DNA of 64,000 nt from Cyanophora paradoxa (Eukaryota > Glaucocystophyceae > Cyanophorales > Cyanophoraceae). The notes below the pieces were generated by a model that ran no database searches, had not been told where the DNA came from, and was given only the letters and a program-made list of their open reading frames with translations. The stretch spans positions 1 to 64,000 of the forward strand of contig QPMI01000062.1 of assembly GCA_004431415.1 (NCBI GenBank), in the 5' to 3' direction. The number at the start of each line of letters is the position of its first letter. The stretch's first letter is position 1. Both the position numbers and the translations under genes were made by a program. Of this stretch, positions 43,385 to 54,530 are shown piece after piece.

Positions 43385-46300
43385 ATGGCGGGGCACGTGG
43401 ATGCGTTCCTGGCGCTCAAGCGGGCCGGCGCAACGCAGCTTCCCCGCATTGGGACCGCCAACTTCGTCTTGCCGCCCGCACCGGACCCCGCGCAGAAACA
43501 TGTGCCTGGTGCGCACAAGCTGCCTCGCCTAGCTATTCTAGCACCCGTACTGCACCTGGCTAGGTGGAGTGCTTTAGCTGTGCACCGTGGACCTGGCTGC
43601 TGCCAAAGCCCGCCGGCGCCCAATGGGCCTTCCTCTGATCCACTCCTCCCCGTGCGCAGCGCTCGCCCGCAAGGGGATGGGGAGGGTGGCGAGCAACAAG
43701 GACGTCTCGGGCGACGAGATGGGGCCCGGCCACGGCCTGACGAGGCAACACTCGACGCCCTCGCCGGACATGCTCGGGCGGCAGTCGCCCACCAAGCGGC
43801 CGCCGCACCCGCGCAGGGCCTCCGGGCACGAGTCGCCGGACGCCGCGGGGCTGAGGCGGCAGCGCTCCTTTGACGCCGGAATGCTGCGCCTCCCGAAGCG
43901 GGACATCAGCAGCCTGCAGGACCGCCCGGGGCACGGCCTCATCTCGCGGACGCCGCCGCCGGGGCTTCCGGGCCCCGCGGTGCTCGAGGGGAGCGGGTCG
44001 GAGGAGGAGGAGGACTCCGGGGGCGAGGGGGCGTCGGGCCCCGAGGGGGAGGCGGTGGCAGCGGTGGACCTCTCCGTGGCGAACTGGATCCAGCGCGCGA
44101 TGGGCGCCTTCGACAAGCGCGTGCCGGCCAACCGCCGCGACGTCATGCTCCTCGAGAACTGGATGCGCGAGCAGCTCAGCCGCGTCGAGCTCATCGGGGA
44201 CGACGAGCGTGCGCCCCGCCCCGCCGCCCCGCCCCGCCCCGCCCCGGACTCAGCCTGCGGGGCAGGGCTGGCGCAGCAGGCGCACGCGGTGTACTCGGCG
44301 TGCATGGCGGAGATCGCGAAGCAGGTCGGGGTGCAGTGCGTCGAGCGCGGCGCCCTCCTGGAGTCCGTGTGGAAGAACTACACCGAGATGGCGCGCCCGG
44401 GCCCGCCCCGCGCCTCCCCGGCGGGGCCTGACGGGGCGCGCGGGGCAGGTGTCGAGGACGCAGGGGGCGCAGCTGGAGCGGGTGCGGCGGGGGGCGGCGG
44501 CGGAGGTGGCGGCGATGCAGGCGGCGCACCGGACGGAGATGGCGCAGACGCGCGCCCGCTACGAGCAGGAGCTCGCCGACCTGGCGCGCCCCGCCCCGCC
44601 CCGCTCGCGGCGCCCCCTCCCAGGGGCGGCTCTGAGGCGGGGCGCAGCGGGAGAGGGACGGGGAGCGGATCCGGGACCTGGAGCACATGGCGCGGGACCT
44701 GCAGACGGCGGCGGCCTCGCGGGCGGCGCGGATCGAGGCGCTGCAGGGCGAGCTCGAGCGGACGCGGCAGGAGCTGGAGCAGGCCTCGGCGGACAAGCGC
44801 TGGCTCGAGTCCGAGAACGGCGAGCTCAAGGCCCGCTTCGACGCGGAGAACGAGGAGGTCGACGCCCAGGCGACGATCTCCGTCGCCGAGCGCCGCGAGC
44901 GCGCGCTGCTGGAGGAGCGCCTCGGGGCGGCCGGGCGCGAGCTGGCGGCGGCGCGCGTGGAGCTGCGGCGGCAGGAGCGGCACGCGGGGGCGGTGCGGGA
45001 GCGGGCGGTGGAGGCGGTGACGGCGCTGCAGGCGCAGGCGGCGCGCAGCCGGGACGAGCTCGCCGAGCTGAAGAACAGGAGCGCGCACGAGCGCCTCGTC
45101 CTCGCCCGCGCCGTCCGCGAGGTCCGCCCGCCTCCGCCCTCGCCGCTTCGCTTCGCTCGGCCCGCCCGAGCCCCCCGCCCTCGCCCGCGCAGATGGTGGA
45201 GGCGGCCGAGCGCGGCCTCAAGCGGCCGGACGCGAAGAAGAAGTGGGCCGCGGGGCGCGCCAAGGTCGCCGAGGTGCTGGGCCTGCAGCTCCCCACGGCG
45301 GCGGCGCGGGCCGGGGCCCAGACGACGAACCGGCCGGACTTCGCGGCGGAGAGCTCGCGCTCGATGCTGGTGCCCGCGGAGAGCTCGCGGACGCTGCGGG
45401 CGGGGCTCGAGTCGGCGCGCTCGACGGCGACGGGCCTCGGGCAGGACGACGCCTCGACGGAGCGGACGACGGCGCCCAGCACGGGCCGCCGCCTCGCCAA
45501 GGCCAAGAGCGGGCGCTGGGGCCCCGCGGGGAAGAGCCCCTCCAAGGCCACCGTCACCAGCGCCGGCGAGCCCGAGAAGGAGGAGGCGACGTCGCGCTCG
45601 CGCACGCCCGAGCCTGGCGCCGAGGGCGGGGAGCGGGAGCGGGAGCGGGAGGAGGGGACGCCCTCGCTGGCGTCGGCCTCGATGGCGCGCACGGCGTCCA
45701 GCGTGGGGGGCTTCGGCTTCGGGGCCTCCCCCTCCTTCGCCGTCTCCGTCTCCGAGGGCCTGCCCCCCGTGCCCCCGACCCCGGGCTCCGACGCCCCCTC
45801 CGGCTCCCTCGCCGCCACCCCCGCCCCGGGCGCCTCCGCCCCGCCCAGCCCCACCCGCGGGCCCGACCGCAGCGACATGGCCGTCGAGGCGCTGATGGCG
45901 GCCCTGGGGCAGCGGGCGGCCCCGCGCGGGGGTCCCTTCCGCAGCCCCGTGCGCACCCTCCACGAGCACCTCGAGCCGCCGCCGCCCCTAGGCGCCCCGC
46001 TCCCGCCCCCCTCGGGCGCCGCCACGCCGCCCAGCGCCCCCACGCCGACGGTCGACGGGGTGCCCATCGCGGCGGCCCCGCCCGACTCGGCGGCGTCCGG
46101 GGCGGCGGGCCCCGCGGCGCTGGAGGCCGGGGCGAGCTACCGGTCGATGGCGAGCTCGCGGCGGGGCTCGCAGGGCGCCATGTGGGCCCCGCCACCCTCG
46201 TCGACCGCGCCGTCCAGACCGAGGCCGACGAGGCCGACGGCGACCCCGAGGCCGCCCACGGCCCCGGCCCCGCGCCCGCGCCCGAAGCCTCGCGCCCCCG

Positions 46301-47976
46301 GCACCGCCGCCGGCGCGAGCCGCTCGGGGCCGCCTCGCCGGCGCCGAGCGCGCGGGCGGGGCCGTGGCCGGGGCCGGGCGTGGGGGTGCCCGGGACGGGG
46401 AGCTGCTGGAGCGGGCCTCGGGGCGGGCCTGCGGGCGCTGCTGGAGGCCGGCCTGCGCGGCGACGGGGCGGTCGCCTCGGCGGGGCGCCCCCGCCCCAAG
46501 AAGGCCACCATGAAGACCATCTACGCCGTCTACGCCGAGAAGCTCGGTCCGCCCGCCCCCTCGCCCCTCTTCCCGAGGCGGGGCGGGGCCGACTGGGGCG
46601 GGGGCAGCGGCGGACGCGGTGGAGGACGTGAGCGGGCGGCCGCGGGCGTCGCTGCGGGACTTCCTCTGCGACTGGCTCGCCTCGACGTACACGTCGCGGC
46701 CGCTCGCGCAGACGGCCCTCCTCGACCTTCTCGCCTCCCTGCGGCCCCTCGCCCGCGCCGGCGAGGAGCGCCCCCGCGCCTTCCTCCGCTTCCTCGCCGC
46801 CCGCGACGCCCCCGCGTCAAACCCCTCCCCGTCCCCCGGCGGCCGCAGCGCCCGCGGCGGGGTGCTGCCGGCGCCGGGGGCGGCGGCGGGGGCGGCGGAC
46901 ACGCTGGCGCTCTTCCTCTTCGGGTTCCAGGTGGCGCTGCGGGCGATGCCGGGGCGCAAGCTCGCGCCCCTCCTCAACGCCCCGGACAACGCCTCCACCG
47001 TCGCCGTCGACACCGCGCACGAGATCGCCACCTCCGCCCTCCCGCGCCTCCCCAGCGAGGCCCGCCACCGGCTGGCGGACCAGATCGACGCCCTCGCCGG
47101 CTCGACGGGGCGCGCCGACCTCGACGCCGTCCTCGCCCGCGTCATCGACGAGTACTCCCTGCGGGAGGCGCCGCGCCTCACGGCCGCCGCCCTCGCCGCC
47201 TTCCCCGAGGCGGCGCCGCTGAGCCCCGGGCGGCGGCGCCCGGCCGCCCTCCCGGTCGCGGCCTTCGCGGAGCTGGCGGGGCGCCTCGGGGTCCTCCCCG
47301 AGGGGCCCCCCGGGGAGGAGGCGGCGCGCCGCGCCTTCCGCTTCGCCGCGGCGGCCCTCGGCGAGCGCAACGAGATCGGCTTCGAGGGGACCCTCCTCGC
47401 CCTCCGCCGCCTCGCCTACCCCTGGTACCCCGCCAACAACGCCCGCCTCGCCCTCGCCGCCGCCGCCGCCGCCCCCCCGCCGGCTCTGGCGCAGCCCTCC
47501 TTCAGCGTCCGCCACTTGCCCCCCGCCTCGCCCTCCGGCGTCTTCCTGCCGCCAGCCGCCGCCCCCGCCGGCGGCCCTTCCCTCTCGCGCCTCCCGCCGG
47601 GGATCGCGGCCCCGGCGCCCCCCGTCCCGATTGCCTCGCCCTCCCTCTCGGGTTTCCGCCTCTCCCTGCCCCCCGACGAGAGCGTACCCCTCTCCCTCCT
47701 CCTCTCCTCCCCCCCCGACGCCCCTCCCCGCCCCCGCCCGCCGCCGGCCCACGAGGAGCCGCTCGCCGCCGTGCCCGAGGAGGCGCCGGCCGCGCCGGTG
47801 GCGGGGGCGGGGCGGGGCGGGTGCCCGTGGCGCTGGCGGCCTCGAGCCTGCGGCGCTCGCAGTCGCACTTCCTCACGGCGGCGGTCTTCGCGAGCCGGGA
47901 GGCGGCGGAGGCGGCGAGCGACGCGGAGGCCCTCGCCGGCGCCCCCGGCGACGACGACGAGCCCCTCGACGACTGA
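43385..47976 (+). CDS. Coiled-coil protein with axonemal dynein light chain-like domain (AXDND1-like)
   Basis: Start MAGHVDAFLALKRAGATQLP at 43385, then a Ser/Pro/Arg-rich region. The key domain lies near 44060-44390: VANWIQRAMGAFDKRVPANR, MLLENWMREQLSRVEL, AVYSACMAEIAKQVGVQCVE and RGALLESVWKNYTEM. The order (IRQV.V.C.ERG.LL..VW..Y) is that of the axonemal dynein light chain domain in p28 and AXDND1. A coiled coil follows (LEHMARDLQTAAASRAARI, then LEERLGAAGRELAAARVELR). Next are a long Ser/Thr/Pro-rich linker, TLVDRAVQTEADEAD, MKTIYAVYAEKLG, RASLRDFLCDWLASTYTSRP and a helical C-terminal domain (HEIATSALPRLPSEARHRLA), ending DDDEPLDD. At least nine exons. Presumed flagellar or microtubule-linked. 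Confidence 0.75.
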
Positions 47977-48370
47977 TGCGCCCCGGGCCCCGCCGGCGCC
48001 CCTAGATCTCGATACACCTAGTACTAGTCGGGCGTGCGCGCGCGCCCCTGTATGTAAATGCTAACGTAAGACGCCTCCCGTTCGAGCGCCGCCGGGCTGC
48101 TCCCGTGCCGCGTGCCGCGATACGACGAAATACGCTTGAAGATACCAACCCATATGTACCTAGATAAAAGGCAGAAATAGAACGCTGGGGCTGGGGTGAG
48201 GGTGTCGGTGGCCGGTGGGATGGGAAGGGTCGGGGCGGGGGGGGGGCGTCGGGGAGCAAAGGCGGCGCGGCGAGCGGTGTGGACGAGGAGGGGCGAGCGG
48301 AAGGGAAAGAAAGAGGGAGGGAAGCGGGGCGGGGTGGCGGGGGCGGGGGGAGGGCGGGGAGGGGCGGGCG
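47977..48370. other. Convergent intergenic region, AXDND1-like and longin-like genes
   Basis: 394 bases between facing stops. The left half is lower GC with CTAGTACTAG at about 48019-48028; the right half is G-rich on plus. No gene supported. Confidence 0.4.
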
Positions 48371-49574
48371 CTATCGGGGGCCGAGGCAGGCGAGGACCGC
48401 GTGCACTGCCGCCCGACCCCGGCCGGCGTCAGTCGGGCCGGCGGGCGGCGGGCCCGGCCGGGCCCGGCTGGGCGGGCGCGGAGGGGGAGGGGGGTGCGCA
48501 CGGCGCTCGAGGAGGCGGGCGGCGGAGGCGACGGCGGCGGCGGTCGATGCGGCCGCGATGCTCTTCCTGCACACCACCACCAGCACCCTGCGCCCCGCTC
48601 GGCCCGGCGCGAGGGGGCGGGGCGGGGGCGGGGGCGGGCGCGCCCGCAGGCGATGCGGCGGAGGAGGGTGCGGGCGCGGTCCCCCTCCAGGGTCACGACT
48701 GCGGCTCGTCCCCGCACGCCTCCACTGCCCCGCCCGCCGCGTCAGAGGCGGGGCCGGGCGGGGCGGGGCGGGCGGGGCGGGGCGGGGCGGGCGGCGGGCG
48801 CACTGGCTTCGGCGGCGAGGTCGAGGAGGGCGCGGACGTTGGAGGCGACGGCCTGCGGGTCCACCAGCGCCGTCGCCTGCGCGCTCCAGTCCCGCCCACG
48901 AACACCGCCAGCTGCACGCCCCGGTGCCCGCTCACTGCGCCCCGCGCGGGACCCCTCAGCGCGGCCCGCGGGGCGCGGCGGGGCGCGGGGCGGGGGCGGG
49001 GCGCGCGGTTGTCGAGGATGGGCTTGACGGCGCCGCGGAGGACCCCCGGGATCTGCGCGGGGGTGAGGCGGGCGGGAGGGCGCCGCGCGGAGGGCGCGCC
49101 TTGGCGTGGAAGCCCTCAAAGTCGCGGAGGTTGAGGTGCCGGACCTCCAGGTCCTTCCCGTGCTCCGCGACGAACGAGCGCACGAGCTCGTTCGCGATGA
49201 GCCGCCCGAAGTCGGGGCCCTGCGCGCCTCGCGTCGGCGGCAGCTTTGCGCGTGGGGCGGGCGCCGCACGTCGTCCACGTCGTGGAACAGGGCGCAGGTG
49301 GCGCGGTACTCGTCCGAGGTTACGATGGAGACCGCAACCTTCTCCAGCTCGATGTAGGCGACCGGGAGGCCCACGCTTTGGATCGCGAACTCGGTCATCA
49401 CTGTGAGCAGCGGGCCCACGAGCCGCGAGGGCTGCCCAGCTGGCGTTAGCCAAGCTCGACGCGAGGAGAGCGGAGGCGCCACACCTGCCCGTTTCCAGTG
49501 AAATCCTTCTGGAAGACAACGAGGCCGCTCGAGGAGATGATCATGAACGAGCGCAAGGATCGCATCGTGTTCAT
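48371..49574 (-). CDS. Longin-like small conserved protein
   Basis: Starts at 49574 (MNTMRSLRSFMIISSSGLVV, then FQKDFTGNG), which looks like the first strands of a longin/roadblock fold. After an intron: LVGPLLTVMTEFAIQSVGLP, VAYIELEKVAVSIVTSDEYR and ATCALFHDVDD, again the alternating beta-alpha pattern of a longin domain. Then DFGRLIANELVRSFVAEHGK, LNLRDFEGFHAK, LTPAQIPGVLRGAVKPILDN, VQLAVFVGG, ALVDPQAVASNVRALLDLAA, VVTLEGDRARTLLRRIACG, VLVVVCRKSIAAASTAAAVA and the last exon HAVLACLGPR, stop at 48371. About seven exons. Longin proteins act in membrane traffic or as GTPase regulators; the exact family is not recognised. Confidence 0.6.
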
Positions 49575-49867
49575 CGTGCCCGGGCGAGCCTCCCGGGCTG
49601 CTGCCCGCCGCTCAGGAACCCGGAGTCAATGCTGGAGCGAAGCTAGACGGCCTCCTGCAGCTCCGCCGCATCGCGCGGCCTCCGCGAGGGCGGCGAGGCG
49701 TGCGCGGGAGACTCGACCTGTAACGAACTCTTTCACCGCTTCGCAACAGAGCTCGTTTCGCCAGATATCGATGCAGGCCGGCGCCTCTCTGAGCCAACCG
49801 TTGAGCCGGCGAACGAAGTGCACTCTACCCGGCAAGGCCCTTCTTAAAGGCTTCTTTCAATGCGGCG
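49575..49867. promoter_or_regulatory. Divergent promoter region, longin-like and F-box genes
   Basis: 293 bases between outward starts. Moderate GC; no TATA box or RNA gene seen. Confidence 0.4.
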
Positions 49868-52211
49868 TTGAACGCGATCGGCAGCCCTCTACAGGATCGC
49901 GCTCGGCCAAGCGCTAGCGGAATGCGCCCGGAAAAGCGAGCGCGCGTCGCAGGGACGCTTGTTCAAGCGGCAGCGGGATCGGCGCCGGTAACCGGGCATA
50001 CGCCGGCGGTTTTCGATGTGCTGCCAGACGCGGTGATGAGCGACGTGTTCAACGCGCTCGGGCTGCGTGCGAGCTGGCCCCTGCGCGCCGTGTGCAGGTC
50101 CGCAGGTCCGCAGGTCCGTCCGCGCGCTGCTTTCGTGACGAGGGTGTTGTGTTGCAGGCGGTGGCGGCGAGTGGTCGAGGAGACTGAGTGGGCCGTCGTC
50201 GAGCTGCGGCTCAAGGGCGGGGAGGTTTCGAGCGCGGCCGGCCATTCGGAGAGCAAGAGGAGCGCCGAGCATGTGTGTGGTGCACTATCCGCGCTCTTCG
50301 ATCGCAAGACTGGAAAGCTGCGGCTCGGCAATGGCGCCAGCGTCACAATCAAATCCGAGTTTTGTCACTTCAGAGGGATGTGCGCTGCCGCAGCGAAACA
50401 GAGCCACAGGAGCACTGTAGATTCGGCTTGCAGCCTCCTCTCAGCTATTGCCTGCGCCAACAGCGGTCCGCCGCAGCCTCGGGCAGTGACAGTCGAACTA
50501 CTCGGAGGCTCGGTAGATCTCAGCGCATACAGCGAAAGCGATGAACGCTTCATTACGTGGTACCTGCTCAGCGTGCTGTGGGCTCTGCGCCCCTTGGATG
50601 GAGCTTCGAGCGATCTGGGGGGCCTCAGCGTCGGCCTCACGGGCAGACGGCGCGCGCGCCAGAGCCCCAGCTTTGGCCTCGCGGGGAGACCGCCGGCGTT
50701 TGTCTGGCCGCCGCACGACGCGCTGCGAGCCGCCCTCGCCCCGTTCGGCAAGCTACAGACCCTCAATCTCTCCTTCGGTCCATCTGCGGGAGTCGCCCCC
50801 AAGGCGGCAGCCGCCATCGCCGCCGCCTGCCCCCATCCTCCGCTCCCTCCGCATCCGCCCCGAGTTGGCTCTCGCGGTGCTGGCGGCCCTCGCGCCGCTG
50901 GCCCGCCTCGAGGAGCTGGCCCTCGAAGTCGACAGCGCGTTCTGCAGCGCGGACGCCGTCGCCGGCGGCCTGTGGGCCCTCGCCGTCGTCGCCGCGGACG
51001 GGCTGCACGAGTCCATGCAACTCCCTGCCCCCTCCTCCTCCCCGCGCCGCTGTCGGCACTGCCACCGACCCCCACCTCCGCCTGCGAGCGCAGGGAGGGT
51101 CAGTTCCCAGCCCCGAATGCAGGCGCCGACCCCCCGACCATCGTCCTCGTCGAGATACCCGAGCCCCTGCAGGTTCCCGGCGAGAGCACCGGCCCCGCCC
51201 CTCCCCGCCCGCGCCGACGGCCCCCGTGCCCGTACCGCAGCGGAGTCTCGACACCGCCGTCCTCGCCCCCGTCTCCCCCGTCAAGCTGCACTTCAACTGT
51301 GCGCCAGCCGCGCACGCGGACGCGTGCACCTCGCAATCGGCGCTCATGGGCGGGGCAGGCCACGCGGCGCGCCCCGAGGATGCGGCGGTCTTCCTGGGGA
51401 GCAGACTCGCGCGGGAGGCCCTCGCCGGCCTCCGCCTCCGTATCGACTTGGACGAGGAGCCGGACAGCCCGCGCCTCTTCTCCGACGCCCTCGCCGCCCT
51501 GCCCCCCGGGGCGACGCTCAAGCTCGCCTGGCGCGGTGCGCCGCCCGCGGCGCGCCGACCTCTCCGCGCGCTCCGCTCGTCTCACCGCTGCCGCCGCGCG
51601 CAGAGTCCAAGGGGTACGCCTCCCCACGGGCCCTCGGATGCGGGCGGCGAGCTTCACCCTCTTCCTGGAGACCCCGGGCGTGAGGCGCGCCCTCGCGGAG
51701 CTCGACGTGAGCGTGGGCAGGCCCCTGAAGGAGGCCGAGGCGAAGGCGATCCTGGCGCTGCCCGCCCTCCGCCGCCTCCGCGTGGGCACGCAGATCCGCC
51801 CGCCCTCCTCCGCCAGAGAGGACCCCGATCCCGACTGGGTGAACGACGCCGTGCACCCCTTCGAGGTGCCCCCCCCTCTCGGACCCCCGCCCTGCCGGCC
51901 CCGCCCCTCGCGATCGCGCCCCGCCCGAGCGCGAGGCCGCGGGCGGGCGCCGGCAGGTGCTGGCGGGCCTGCGGCCTGAGGTGGCCGTCAGCGTCGACCT
52001 CGCGCGGGAGGGCTACGAGTTCGACGGCCGCGGGCCCTTCGACACGGAGCGGCGGTGGCGCGAGGGCAGCGACGGCGGCTCCGGCTCCGGCTCCGGGTTC
52101 GAGTTCGAGGGGGACGCGGAGGCGGCCGCGCACACGCGCCTCTTCGAGTGCGCCAAGTGCGCCATCGAGGGGGCCTTCCGGGGGCGGCCCCCGTGGGGGC
52201 CCCGCGGGTGA
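49868..52211 (+). CDS. F-box protein with leucine-rich C-terminal region
   Basis: Substrate receptor of an SCF ubiquitin ligase by inference. ATG at 49868 (MNAIGSPLQDRARPSASG) or the in-frame ATG at 49922 (MRPEKRARVAG). The F-box reads VFDVLPDAVMSDVFNALGLR, ASWPLRAVCR, then across an intron RWRRVVEETEWAVVEL, the usual L.LP.....IF..L.....L..V...WR pattern. Leucine-rich segments follow ([112 protein letters not shown]), so a degenerate LRR fold. The last exon has VLAGLRPEVAVSVDLAREG and a Gly/Ser linker, ending PPWGPRG at 52211. About seven exons. Confidence 0.75.
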
Positions 52212-53139
52212 TGTAGTCGCGCAGTGTCGCCCAACTCCTCCCTATCCAGCCGCCCTGCAGCTTTAGCTTGCCCCCGCACCAGCTCTTTTTTCCAGCCGCC
52301 CCTATCCAGCCCCTCCGCAGCTTGCTCCTGCTCCTGCTCTTGTTCCGGATCCACCTGTCTAGATTTCCTGTGCATGTGCTACCCGGATTCTCTCCCCAAA
52401 CTAACATCAGTCAATTCGCCAAGTTGCCAAAAGTTGCGATTGCAAATTCAATTCCACATCGTCAAACTTAGATCCATGATCGATATCTAAATACAGATGC
52501 CAGCCTGGCAGTGATGCAGGCTAAACCAGCATGGCAGGCCCCCTGAGCCTCATGATTCAACCTGTGGTCATGATCACCGGGTCACACTGTGACTCAGTGA
52601 CACTGTGACAGATGTGTAACTTTGGAAAGGAGTAGGCGCGGCGAGCTCGATCGAGCTTCGGATCATCGGATCCGAGGCCCCTGAGGCCCGGCGGCCCGGA
52701 TCCGGAGGATCGGATGCCTCGGATGTGTACATGTATACGTAGGGCCCGCGGCCGGGGTCCCGGCCCGGCCCACTGGGCCAGTCACACTACCAGCCTGGCA
52801 GGCCCGCAGGGCTCATGATCAGCGCGCTGCTGTCACACTGTGACAGTCACTGAGTGTCTTGGAGCCTCCAGCCACGGGAGGGACCAGCCTGGCAGGAGCC
52901 ACTGCCAAGCTTTGAAGCTCCGACCCCGGCCCTCAGGGCCTGATCATGATCATCGAATCATGAGTCACTGAATAAGCCAGCTGCAGTTCTAGCCTTCATC
53001 ATGGCATTTCGGCTGCCTGGGCTTTGATCTCAACGATCCACGCTTCTAATGCAGAGTGTATAGAGAAACGAAAGCAGGAAACTAGAGCACGGTGGGAGGC
53101 GCGGAGGAGCCTCGGAGGGTCACCGGATGCGGGCCGGGG
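52212..53139. other. Repeat-bearing convergent intergenic region
   Basis: 928 bases between facing stops, the largest gene-free stretch, with a sharp drop in GC. It holds three copies of CCAGCCTGGCAG (52500, 52790, 52884), a longer imperfect direct repeat (52526-52556 versus 52790-52822), the 17-bp perfect palindrome CTGTCACACTGTGACAG at 52830-52846 with a close relative at 52581-52593, and several TGATCA/CATGATCA palindromes. No transposase or terminal inverted repeats found. Confidence 0.6.
52830..52846. repeat. 17-bp perfect palindrome
   Basis: CTGTCACA and TGTGACAG flank a central C. A partial copy lies at 52581-52593 and another TGACACTGTGACA-type copy around 52597-52610. It could be a protein-binding dyad or a hairpin. 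Confidence 0.7.
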
Positions 53140-54530
53140 TCAGGGCTCGCGGGAGCGGGGGCTCAGGGTCTCGCGGGGCCGGGTGTGGGCGTGGGGCGAG
53201 GCGGAGGGCCCGGGGCGCGGGTGCGGGTGCGGGTGGGCGTGGGCGTGCACATGGGAGCGGGAGAGCTCGAACTCGAGGACGGCGATCTGCTCGTCCTGCG
53301 CCGCCAGCTGCCCCGCCCCGAGTCAACTCGAGGGCCGAGGGTTCGACCCCAGGCCCGGGTACCACCCCACCTGGGACTGGGCGTGGCGGAGGGCGGCGCT
53401 CAAGTCCAGGCCGAGGTTCATGGCCTCGGCCTTGGCCAGCACCGCCCGCGCCTCCCGCTCCTCGAAGAGCTCCCGCCGCGCCGCCTCCGCCAGCGCCCGC
53501 GACGCCCGCGCCTCCGCCTCCGCCGCCTCCGCCCGCCGCAGCGCCGCCTCCGCCCCCGCCGCGATGCCCCGAGGAAGCCCCGCAGCTCCCGCGGCCCGCA
53601 GGAGCGCGGCGGCGCCTCGGGGCCCCGCCGGGGCCGCCCCAGCCGCCGGCGCGGGTGGCGACGGCGTGGGCCTCCTCGAGGGCGCGCCGGACGGCCCCGC
53701 GGCGGCCCCCTCGGCGGCCTCCGAGGCCCGCACGAGCTCCGCCACCGCCCGCAGCGCCTCCGCCGCCTCGTCCGAGTCCCCGCCCGCCCCGCCCCGCCCC
53801 GCCGGCGGGAGCGCGGGCGCGCCCTCGGCGAGGGCGCGGGCGCGGGCGGCGGCGGCGGCGCGGCGGGCGCGGGCGGCGACGCGGCGGAGGGCGCGGCCGC
53901 GGGCGTCGGCGAGGGCGATGAGCTCCTCGAGGGCCCCGCCAGCCCCTCCACCTCACTCTGGGCCCCCCGCCCCGTCGAACCGCGCCCCGTCCGCCTGCGC
54001 GGCGCCGGGGCGGCGGCGGGGCGCACTGCGAGTGACGGCGAGGCCGCGCGGCCGCTCTCCCCGGACGTCGTCCCTGAAGAGCGCGGCGGCTGCGGCCCGT
54101 CAGCCGCCGGCCCCCGGGGCGCCGCGGGGAGCAGGGGAGGAGGGGGGCGGACCGACGCCGAGGCCCGCGTGGGCGGCGGCGGCTGCGGGAGGCGGGGCGG
54201 ATCGGGAGGGTGTCGCGGGGGGCGAGGGGCCGGCAGCGGGGCCAGCAGCGGGGGCGGCGGGCTGGCCGTGGGGCGCTATGCGGGAGAGGACGGGGGCGAT
54301 GGTGTGGGAGACGGCAGTGGCGGCGGAGGAGACGTAGGGGGAGAGGGCGGCCGAGGCGGAGGAGACGTAGGGCGAGAGGGCCGCCGAGGCCGACGAGACG
54401 TACGACTGCACCACCGGCGCGTACGACTGCAGAAGCGACGCCGGCGGGGCCGCCGACGCGGAGGAGGAGGAGGAGGAGGAGGGGGCGGAGGGGGCGGCCC
54501 CGGCGGGCAGGGGCGTGCTATCGGGCACGA
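53140..54530 (-). CDS. Low-complexity and coiled-coil region, separate gene or myosin tail
   Basis: An open frame from about 54530 reads [15 protein letters not shown], a Ser run, then near-tandem YVSSASAALSPYVSSASA repeats and TIAPVLSRIAPHG. After introns come SEVEGLAGALEELIALADAR, ALRAVAELVRASEAAEG, AEAALRRAEAAEAEARASRA and LAEAARRELFEEREARAVLA (helical), then LAAQDEQIAVLEFELSRSH and a His-rich end (HVHAHAHPHPHPRP), stop at 53140. No ATG is found in frame at the 5' end, so I cannot tell whether this is its own gene with a missed first exon or the 3' part of the myosin gene just upstream. No family recognised. Confidence 0.4.

Noticed and set aside
52224-52490. Plus-strand open frame after the F-box gene
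   Set aside because: Ser/Cys-rich low-complexity product, no supported motif; it lies in the probable 3' region.
53335-53350. GGTTCGACCCC, a tRNA T-loop-like sequence
   Set aside because: Lies in an intron or exon edge of the coiled-coil region; no cloverleaf can be drawn around it.
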